64,000 bases of DNA, taken from Nocardioides allogilvus. Its GTDB lineage: Bacteria > Actinomycetota > Actinomycetes > Propionibacteriales > Nocardioidaceae. Positions within the stretch are counted from its first letter, which is position 1. Each line of letters opens with the position of its first letter. Location of the stretch: assembly GCF_003047285.1 (NCBI RefSeq), contig NZ_PZYX01000010.1:62001-126000 (forward strand), given 5' to 3'. The notes below the pieces were generated by a model, which searched no databases, was not told the origin of the DNA, and saw nothing but the letters and a program-made list of their open reading frames with translations. A program made the translations under genes and the position numbers. Shown here piece by piece: positions 57,534-64,000 of the stretch.

Positions 57534-58232
57534 GTGCCTGCTGTTCCGGCGAGCGCGGTCCGGCCCCGGCACCGTGCCGACGGCCGGCAGGGTCCCGGCA
57601 GGGTGGCCGGCGCGACGCTGGCCACCGTGCTCGGGCTGCTGCTGCTCACCAGCGGTCTCGGCACCTGGAGTGAGTGGCACGACCAGGGTCAGCGCGCGCT
57701 GGGGAACATCCAGGCCGGCTCGGTCTCCCTGAGCGGCACGCTGCAGGTGCAGCTGCACTCGCGCCAGCCGGTGGGGAGCCGCTCGTTCTCGTCCTCCACC
57801 ACCTGCGCGCCCACGGCACCGTTCGTCGAGTGCAGGGTGGTGACGTCGTCCCTGGCCGCGGAACGGCTCATCCCGGGTGACGCAGTGCGCGTGGTCCGCG
57901 ACGTCACCCTCGCCGGGAACGGCGACAACCTGCGCGGAGCCCTCGTCGTCGACGCATCGGCGCTGCTCGACCGGGCACCGACGGCGTCGCTGCTGGCCCG
58001 GTCGTCGGCGGTCACCCTGGGTGTCACCCGCCCGGGCGGGGCCGCGGCTCCGGTGAGCGGGCTGGTCTCGACCACCCAGGTCTCACGTGCCGCCGGCGAC
58101 TTCGGCACCTACCAGGCGGTCGCGACCATCCAGACCCCGCTCGACGACGCGGGAGCCCCGTGGAACGAGGCGCTGTGGACCCAGGTCCTCGACCTCGGCT
58201 CGATCCGGGCCACCTTCGACCAGACCAGCTGA
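57534..58232 (+). CDS. Second alternate-signal-peptide exported protein
   Basis: 232 residues. A basic N-terminus is followed by ATLATVLGLLLLTSGLGTWS then EWHDQG, the same alternate signal pattern (L-L-T-S-G-x-G-T-W). The mature domain repeats the layout of the neighbour: LGNIQAGSVSLSGTL, LIPGDAVRVVRDVTLAGNGD, and a C-terminal VLDLGSIRATFDQTS. Two cysteines (TTCAPTAPFVECR) may form a disulfide. The GTG start is 12 bp after the previous stop, so it is co-transcribed. Likely a partner or anchor of the first exported protein, comparable to TapA beside TasA (inference). Confidence 0.75.
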   Translation: MPAVPASAVRPRHRADGRQGPGRVAGATLATVLGLLLLTSGLGTWSEWHDQGQRALGNIQAGSVSLSGTLQVQLHSRQPVGSRSFSSSTTCAPTAPFVECRVVTSSLAAERLIPGDAVRVVRDVTLAGNGDNLRGALVVDASALLDRAPTASLLARSSAVTLGVTRPGGAAAPVSGLVSTTQVSRAAGDFGTYQAVATIQTPLDDAGAPWNEALWTQVLDLGSIRATFDQTS

Positions 58233-58249
58233 CCTTCCCGAGGAGCACC

Positions 58250-59401
58250 ATGAGCACGAAACGATTCGTGGCAGCCGTGGCGGCTGTCCTCGTCGTCGTG
58301 CTCGCGCCTGCGCTCCTCACCTCGTCGCACTCGACGCAGGCCGGCTGGCGCGAGGAGCTCGTCGTCACGCTCGCCGATGCCCGGAGCGACACCTTCGGCC
58401 TGGCAACAGCCGGCACGACCAACACCGTCGACCACGGCCAGTCAGCACCGGACGACATCGCCAACGAGCCGGCCATGACGGTCCAGAACCTCTCCCAGAC
58501 CCATGCGTCGTGGATCGACGTGGTCAGCGCACGCGCGACGGTGCCGGCCAGCAACACGACCTCGACCCTGCTCGGCAACGTGCGCCTCAACTACGACCCC
58601 ACGACCACCGGCTGCCTGGCCGGCGCGTCCGGAGCGCCCTACTGGGCGGTGAACGGCGCGAACGCGCTCGCCAGCGGCACCGAGTATCCCCGTGCCTCGG
58701 CCAAGGTCACCGGAGACGTGCTCACGCCCGGGCAGACGAAGTCCGTGTGTCCGCTGGTGGAGCGGACCGGCACCAACGCCGAGTTCCTGCTCGCCCACGC
58801 TGGTCGGCAGCTCGACATCCAGACCAAGGTCCGGCAGCGGTCGGAGGCGCCGGGAACGTGGTCGTCCACGACGGCGACGCTGACCAGCCGCTACCAGGTG
58901 AAGCTCCCTCCTGCCACCAGGCCCTCGGTCGACAACGTGGTGTGCGCACGGACCTCGGTGCTCGGCGCACGATCCCCGATCGGTGTCTACGGGCGCCTCT
59001 ACTGGGCGTGGCCGTTCGCCGGGAGCTCGGCGAGCGTCCCGACCCCTGCCGTCGACCGGTTCACCGTCATCCGCTCCACGGACGGCACCACCTGGGCGCC
59101 CCTGCGCAGCGGCACCGACCAGACCGCGGGTCCCATCGACCAGTACGCCGGCGCAGTCAGGATGTCGGCCAACATCAACAGCAGCTGGCTCGCTGCCGAC
59201 GCTCCCACCCCCGTCTACCTCTCGGTGCGCGCCTACCCCTACGCCGGTTCCAGCGTGTACGTCGACGCCGACTGGATGGTGCTCGTGAGCGAGGGGAACG
59301 CGCAGCTCGACGACTACTTCACGTGCCGGACCGGTGGGGTGGCCACCGTGACGAGCGCCGGCGTGGCCAACGCCGGCTCCACGCCGGTCGGGCTCGGCTG
59401 A
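58250..59401 (+). CDS. Third exported protein of the SipW-type module
   Basis: 383 residues. STKRFVAAVAAVLVVVLAPA then LLTSSHSTQAGWREEL is a signal region ending in the Q-A-G-W-x-E/D pattern seen in alternate-signal proteins. The rest is beta-rich and extracellular, with four spaced cysteines (TTGCLAG, KSVCPLV, NVVCART, YFTCRTG). No enzymatic motif is visible. GAGGAG precedes the ATG, and the SipW-like peptidase gene starts 1 bp after the stop. Function unknown; by position a surface adhesin or minor fibre component. Confidence 0.7.
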   Translation: MSTKRFVAAVAAVLVVVLAPALLTSSHSTQAGWREELVVTLADARSDTFGLATAGTTNTVDHGQSAPDDIANEPAMTVQNLSQTHASWIDVVSARATVPASNTTSTLLGNVRLNYDPTTTGCLAGASGAPYWAVNGANALASGTEYPRASAKVTGDVLTPGQTKSVCPLVERTGTNAEFLLAHAGRQLDIQTKVRQRSEAPGTWSSTTATLTSRYQVKLPPATRPSVDNVVCARTSVLGARSPIGVYGRLYWAWPFAGSSASVPTPAVDRFTVIRSTDGTTWAPLRSGTDQTAGPIDQYAGAVRMSANINSSWLAADAPTPVYLSVRAYPYAGSSVYVDADWMVLVSEGNAQLDDYFTCRTGGVATVTSAGVANAGSTPVGLG

Positions 59402-59402
59402 G

Positions 59403-59978
59403 ATGCGTCGGGTGAGGGTGCTCCTGCGCACCGCGATGTCCCTCGTCCTGATCGTCGCCGTGGCCCTGCTCGCCGCGCTCGTGGTCGTCCCGCGGGCCTG
59501 CGGCTGGGTGCCGCTCACGGTGCTGTCGGGCTCGATGACCCCCACCTACCCGGTCGGCAGCCAGGTGGTGGTGGAGCGTGTCAATGGCGCGGAGGACGCC
59601 AACGACCTCGAGGTCGGCGACATCATCACGTTCCTGCCGCGGCCGGACGACCCGAGCCTCACGACCCACCGGATCGTGCGGAAGCAGTGGCGACAGGACG
59701 GGGTGGCCGTGTTCACCACCCGGGGCGACGCCAACGACACCGACGACGCGTGGGAGCTGACCGAGCAGCAGATCAGGGGCAGGGCGCGGTACCACGTGCC
59801 CTACGCCGGCTACGTCGCGACGGCCCTCACCCAGGAGAAGAAGGACACCGGGATCGTCGTGCTCGCGGGCGGCCTCCTCGGCTACGCCGCCTGGCAGCTC
59901 GCGCAGGCGGCCCTCCACCGCCGCCCTCGCACGCGGGTGCGGGACACTCGCGCCGACCGCTCGGCCGGCCGCCTCTAG
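59403..59978 (+). CDS. Signal peptidase I, SipW (S26B) type
   Basis: 191 residues. One N-terminal helix, [20 protein letters not shown], is followed by [19 protein letters not shown], with the catalytic Ser in S-G-S-M-x-P. TTHRIVRK carries the His of the Ser-His dyad used by ER/archaeal/SipW-type peptidases instead of the usual Ser-Lys. [12 protein letters not shown] is the conserved box E. A second helix ([20 protein letters not shown]) near the C-terminus re-enters the membrane. It should process the three exported proteins encoded just upstream. Confidence 0.93.
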   Translation: MRRVRVLLRTAMSLVLIVAVALLAALVVVPRACGWVPLTVLSGSMTPTYPVGSQVVVERVNGAEDANDLEVGDIITFLPRPDDPSLTTHRIVRKQWRQDGVAVFTTRGDANDTDDAWELTEQQIRGRARYHVPYAGYVATALTQEKKDTGIVVLAGGLLGYAAWQLAQAALHRRPRTRVRDTRADRSAGRL

Positions 59979-59981
59979 GAT
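59976..59981 (+). promoter_or_regulatory. -10 box before leaderless pdxT
   Basis: TAGGAT overlaps the end of the peptidase gene (TAG stop) and lies 8 nt before the pdxT GTG, so pdxT has its own promoter downstream of the inserted module. Confidence 0.45.
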
Positions 59982-59989
59982 CTGCCGAC

Positions 59990-60636
59990 GTGGACCACAC
60001 CATCGGCGTGCTCGCCCTCCAGGGCGACGTGCGCGAACACCTCGCCGTGCTCACCCGACTCGGCGAGCGGGCCATCGCCGTACGCCGCCCGGCGGAGCTG
60101 GCCTCGGTGGACGGGCTCATCATCCCCGGCGGGGAGTCGACCACGATGATCAAGCTGGCGAAGATCTTCGAGCTCTACGAGCCGCTGCGGGCGCGCATCC
60201 GCGACGGGCTGCCGACGTTCGGCACGTGCGCCGGCATGATCCTGCTCGCCGACCGGATCGAGGGCGGTGCGGTCGGTCAGGAGACCCTCGGCGGGCTCGA
60301 CATCACCGTGCGCCGCAACGCGTTCGGCCGCCAGGTCGACAGCTTCGAGGGCGACCTCCCGTTGACCGGTCTCGACGAGCCGGTGCACGCGGTCTTCATC
60401 CGTGCGCCGTGGGTCGAGGCGGTCGGTGACGGCGTGGAGGTGCTGGCCCGCGTGCCGGCCGATCCCGCGCGGGGGGCGGCCGCCGGTAGGATCGTGGCCG
60501 TTCGCCAGGGTTCGCTGATGGCGACCTCCTTCCATCCGGAGGTCGGCGGTGACGCCCGGGTCCACGAGCTGTTCGTTGACCTGGTGCGCCGAGCCCGCGC
60601 CGAACGCCCCACCGATCACGAGACGAAGAGGGACTG

Positions 60637-60637
<1 letters not shown>
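59990..60637 (+). CDS. pdxT: Pyridoxal 5'-phosphate synthase glutaminase subunit PdxT
   Basis: 215 residues. [20 protein letters not shown] at the start, [23 protein letters not shown] with the nucleophilic Cys, and [11 protein letters not shown] with the catalytic His give the class I glutaminase triad. It supplies ammonia to PdxS. The stop overlaps the yebC ATG (TGATG). An acid-rich C-terminal extension ([10 protein letters not shown]) is short. Confidence 0.97.
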
Positions 60638-61422
<785 letters not shown>

Positions 61423-61471
61423 GCTTCCCCGCTCCGCGCGTGTCGTACGCCGCCGCGTCGGCGCTGCAGGT

Positions 61472-61497
61472 TAGCGTTGGCCCGAACAGACGTTCGG
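61472..61497 (+). promoter_or_regulatory. LexA (SOS) box and -10 box upstream of ruvC
   Basis: CCGAACAGACGTTCGG (61482-61497) fits the actinobacterial SOS consensus CGAAC-N4-GTTCG exactly in its core. A -10 TAGCGT (61472-61477) puts the start site within the box, so LexA should block ruvCAB transcription until DNA damage. Confidence 0.75.
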
Positions 61498-61513
61498 ACG
61501 AAAGGCTGACTTC

Positions 61514-62044
61514 ATGCGGGTGCTCGGGATCGACCCCGGCCTGACGCGCTGCGGCGTCGGGGTGGTCGAGGGCTCCGTGGGTCGACCGCTCACGCTGGTC
61601 GACGTCAACGTGATCCGCACGAGCCACACCGAGCCGATCGCGCAGCGGCTGGTGACGATCGAGCGCGGGCTCGACGCCTGGCTCGACGAGTTCCAGCCCG
61701 ACGCGGTGGCCGTCGAGCGGGTCTTCGCCCGCTCCGACTCCAGCACCATCATGGGCACCGCCCAGGCCAGCGGCATCGCCCTCGTGGTCGCCGCGCGCCG
61801 CGGCCTGCCGATCGCCCTGCACACGCCGAGCGAGGTCAAGGCCGCTGTCTCCGGCAGCGGGCGGGCCAACAAGGCCCAGGTCACCGCGATGGTGACCCGC
61901 ATCCTGCGCCTGGACGCACCGCCCAAGCCCGCGGACGCGGCCGACGCCCTGGCGCTGGCCATCACCCACATCTGGCGCGGTGGCGCCCAGGCAAGAATCG
62001 ACGCGGCGGTGCAGGCGCAGGCCGCCGCTAGGAGCAGATCGTGA
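61514..62044 (+). CDS. ruvC: Holliday junction resolvase RuvC
   Basis: 176 residues. [18 protein letters not shown] contains the first catalytic Asp. [20 protein letters not shown] has the Glu, and [17 protein letters not shown] the C-terminal Asp pair. It cuts Holliday junctions together with RuvAB in the cytosol. The last codons overlap the ruvA GTG. The start ATG follows an SOS-box promoter with AAAGG upstream. Confidence 0.98.
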   Translation: MRVLGIDPGLTRCGVGVVEGSVGRPLTLVDVNVIRTSHTEPIAQRLVTIERGLDAWLDEFQPDAVAVERVFARSDSSTIMGTAQASGIALVVAARRGLPIALHTPSEVKAAVSGSGRANKAQVTAMVTRILRLDAPPKPADAADALALAITHIWRGGAQARIDAAVQAQAAARSRS

Positions 62045-62640
62045 TCGCGTTCGTCCGCGGCGAAGTCGCCGCCCTCACCCTCACCAGCGCCGTCCTCGAG
62101 GTCGGCGGGATCGGCCTCGAGCTGATGTGCACGCCCGGCACCCTCGCCACGCTGCGCATCGGGTCGACCGCGACCCTGCCCACGAGCATGGTGGTGCGCG
62201 AGGACTCGCTGACCGTCTTCGGCTTCCTCGACGACGACGAGAAGCAGATCTTCGAGCTCGTCCAGACCGCCTCCGGGGTCGGGCCCAAGGTGGCCCAGGC
62301 GATGGTCGCGGTGCTCTCGCCCGACGACCTGCGCGCCGCGGTGGCGGGGGAGGACGTCAAGACCCTGACCCGCGTCCCCGGCATCGGCCAGAAGGGCGCG
62401 CAGCGGATCATCCTCGAGCTCAAGGACCGCATCGGCGCGCCGACGGGCGCCCGGCTCGCCGGCCAGGCGACCACGCCCGGTGCCCCCTGGCGCGACCAGG
62501 TGCACCAGGGGCTCGTCGGGCTCGGCTGGTCGAGCAAGGAGGCCGAGCAGGCCGTCGAGATCGTCGCGCCCGATGCGGGTGCCAGCCCTGACGTCCCCTC
62601 CCTCCTGCGCGCCGCCCTGCGCGCGCTGAGCAAGGCGTGA
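62041..62640 (+). CDS. ruvA: Holliday junction helicase subunit RuvA
   Basis: 199 residues. [20 protein letters not shown] and [20 protein letters not shown] form the OB-fold domain [21 protein letters not shown] and [20 protein letters not shown] are the two helix-hairpin-helix motifs. The C-terminal domain III ([20 protein letters not shown]) binds RuvB. GTG overlaps the ruvC stop by 4 bp; ruvB follows after 4 bp. Confidence 0.98.
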   Translation: MIAFVRGEVAALTLTSAVLEVGGIGLELMCTPGTLATLRIGSTATLPTSMVVREDSLTVFGFLDDDEKQIFELVQTASGVGPKVAQAMVAVLSPDDLRAAVAGEDVKTLTRVPGIGQKGAQRIILELKDRIGAPTGARLAGQATTPGAPWRDQVHQGLVGLGWSSKEAEQAVEIVAPDAGASPDVPSLLRAALRALSKA

Positions 62641-62644
62641 CGAC

Positions 62645-63733
62645 GTGAACTGGGAAGCCGACACCGAGGACGAGCTCACGCCCGCCGAGTCCGCGCACCT
62701 CCAGCGGCTCACGTCCGCGGACGCCGACGGCGACGACCGCGCGGTCGAGGCAGCGCTGCGACCGCGCAGCCTGGACGAGGTCGTCGGCCAGGTGCGGGTG
62801 CGCGACCAGCTCGGGCTGGTGCTGGAGGCTGCCCGACGCCGGGGGAGGGCGCCGGACCACGTGCTGCTCTCCGGACCGCCCGGGCTCGGCAAGACCACCC
62901 TCGCCATGATCATCGCCGGCGAGATGTCCGCGCCCCTGCGGCTCACCAGTGGCCCGGCGATCACCCACGCCGGCGACCTCGCCGCGATCCTGTCGGGCCT
63001 CAACGAGGGCGACGTCCTGTTCGTCGACGAGATCCACCGCATGTCGCGCCCGGCCGAGGAGCTCCTCTACATGGCGATGGAGGACTTCCGCGTCGACGTC
63101 GTCATCGGCAAGGGCCCGGGTGCGACCGCGATCCCGTTGGAGATCCCGCCCTTCACCCTCGTCGGAGCCACCACCCGCGCCGGCCTGCTGCCGGGGCCGC
63201 TGCGCGATCGCTTCGGCTTCACCGCACACCTGGAGTTCTACGAGCCCCACGAGCTCGACCTGATCGTGCACCGCTCCGCCGGGCTGCTCGGCGTCGAGCT
63301 GACCGACGAGGGCTCGGCCGAGATCGCGGGTCGCTCGCGGGGGACCCCGCGCATCGCCAACCGGCTGCTGCGCCGCGTGCGCGACTTCGCCCAGGTCCGC
63401 GCGGACGGCGTGGTGACCCTCGAGGTCGCGCGCGATGCCCTCGAGCTCTACGAGGTCGACGAGTCCGGCCTCGACCGGCTCGACCGCGGCGTCCTGGACG
63501 CGCTGTGCCGCCGCTTCGGCGGCGGCCCGGTCGGCATCTCGACGCTCGCCGTCGCGGTCGGTGAGGAGCGCGAGACGGTCGAGGAGGTCGCCGAGCCGTT
63601 CCTGGTCCGGCTCGGCCTGCTGGCGCGCACCCCGCGAGGACGGATCGCCACCGCCGCCGCGTGGCACCACCTCGGCCTGACACCGCCCGCGCAGCCGGCC
63701 GGTGTCGACTCGCCCCTGTTCGACGACGCGTGA
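62645..63733 (+). CDS. ruvB: Holliday junction branch migration ATPase RuvB
   Basis: 362 residues. Walker [21 protein letters not shown] (near 75-90), Walker [21 protein letters not shown], sensor 1 [20 protein letters not shown] and the winged C-terminal domain ([20 protein letters not shown]) are complete. The hexamer drives branch migration with RuvA. A slightly long acidic N-terminus ([20 protein letters not shown]) is typical of actinobacteria. The GTG start is at 62645. Confidence 0.98.
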   Translation: MNWEADTEDELTPAESAHLQRLTSADADGDDRAVEAALRPRSLDEVVGQVRVRDQLGLVLEAARRRGRAPDHVLLSGPPGLGKTTLAMIIAGEMSAPLRLTSGPAITHAGDLAAILSGLNEGDVLFVDEIHRMSRPAEELLYMAMEDFRVDVVIGKGPGATAIPLEIPPFTLVGATTRAGLLPGPLRDRFGFTAHLEFYEPHELDLIVHRSAGLLGVELTDEGSAEIAGRSRGTPRIANRLLRRVRDFAQVRADGVVTLEVARDALELYEVDESGLDRLDRGVLDALCRRFGGGPVGISTLAVAVGEERETVEEVAEPFLVRLGLLARTPRGRIATAAAWHHLGLTPPAQPAGVDSPLFDDA

Positions 63734-63839
63734 CGACCGGGCGTCGCAGCGCCCGCGTACACTCCAGCGTTGGTCGCTCGGGCGCATCCGCGCCTGCGCC
63801 GCACCACCCCCATCCCACCGAGACGCTTGAGGTAATTTC

Positions 63840-64000
63840 GTGGAGCAGTTCGCTTCCCTTCTTCCGCTGGTAGCCATCGCGCTGCTCTTCTGGGTCATGG
63901 TGGTGCGCCCCGCATCCCGTCGCCAGAAGGCCATCGCCAAGCTCCAGGCGGACCTCCAGCCCGGACAGCGGGTCATGCTGTCGGCGGGGATCTTCGGCAC
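63840..64000 (+). CDS. yajC: Preprotein translocase subunit YajC, N-terminal part
   Basis: The frame from the GTG at 63840 is open to the window edge (53 codons). EQFASLLPLVAIALLFWVMV is the single membrane helix, followed by RPASRRQKAIAKLQADLQPG then QRVMLSAGIFG, the conserved YajC core. YajC joins SecDF beside SecYEG. GAGG lies upstream. In actinobacteria secD and secF normally follow. Confidence 0.93.
   Translation, partial: MEQFASLLPLVAIALLFWVMVVRPASRRQKAIAKLQADLQPGQRVMLSAGIFG

Overview
The window is 64 kb of chromosome from a high-GC actinobacterium. GC is roughly 70%, GTG starts are frequent and coding density is high. Gene content fits Nocardioides or a close relative in the Propionibacteriales: a PriA-type HisA, an SsgA-like protein, a FprA-type ferredoxin reductase, and the block thrS - HIT - pgsA - pdxS - pdxT - yebC - ruvCAB - yajC, which is shared by many actinobacteria. 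The genus is an inference. No rRNA, CRISPR array, prophage or replication origin was seen.

Left part (1-15200): the 3' end of glnE; a SatD regulator with a membrane partner; a secreted PhoX-type phosphatase; a PepSY membrane protein; HU; a CtlX-type hydrolase; a GntR regulator divergent from an NCS1 permease and a flavin reductase; a FUSC transporter; and fprA divergent from a LysR regulator. Next (15300-20985) is a three-gene SMC-like complex related to Wadjet/MksBEF (jetA, jetB, jetC) with no jetD nuclease beside it. It is followed by an eRF1/Vms1-like protein, a DUF5709 protein, and a secreted zinc metalloprotease whose leader can fold into a large structure.

Middle (25500-46900): a FEN-type exonuclease, a methyltransferase, a cholesterol-oxidase-like GMC enzyme with a perfect match to the KstR half-site pattern at its promoter, hisA-hisF, an amino-acid ABC importer, a heterodimeric ABC exporter with one degenerate ATP site, an SsgA-like protein, a PGPGW membrane protein apparently coupled to a 16-codon leaderless ORF, and tRNA-Val(CAC). 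An intact IS3-family element with a 3-bp target duplication sits inside the hairpin that followed the tRNA. Beyond it lies about 1 kb of lower-GC accessory DNA with a coiled-coil DivIVA-like ORF. Then come a frameshifted membrane gene, a phytoene-desaturase-like enzyme with an SRPBCC partner, a heme-oxygenase-like protein coupled to a CDGSH protein, a methyltransferase coupled to a 47-residue membrane protein, and an ABC exporter.

Right part (46900-64000): the conserved thrS-to-yajC backbone carries several insertions. A diiron oxygenase with a TetR regulator lies between thrS and the HIT gene, with a large operator-like palindrome over the oxygenase promoter. A carboxyethylornithine-synthase-like dehydrogenase coupled to a 43-residue basic protein, plus an inositol-phosphatase gene, lie between HIT and pgsA. 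An acyltransferase and a four-gene alternate-signal-peptide/SipW secretion module lie between pdxS and pdxT. An SOS box precedes ruvC.

A theme across the window is leaderless initiation: at about a dozen genes a TANNNT -10 box ends 6-8 nt before an ATG or GTG, with no ribosome binding site. Functions are assigned from the translated sequence and family knowledge; no database search was run.
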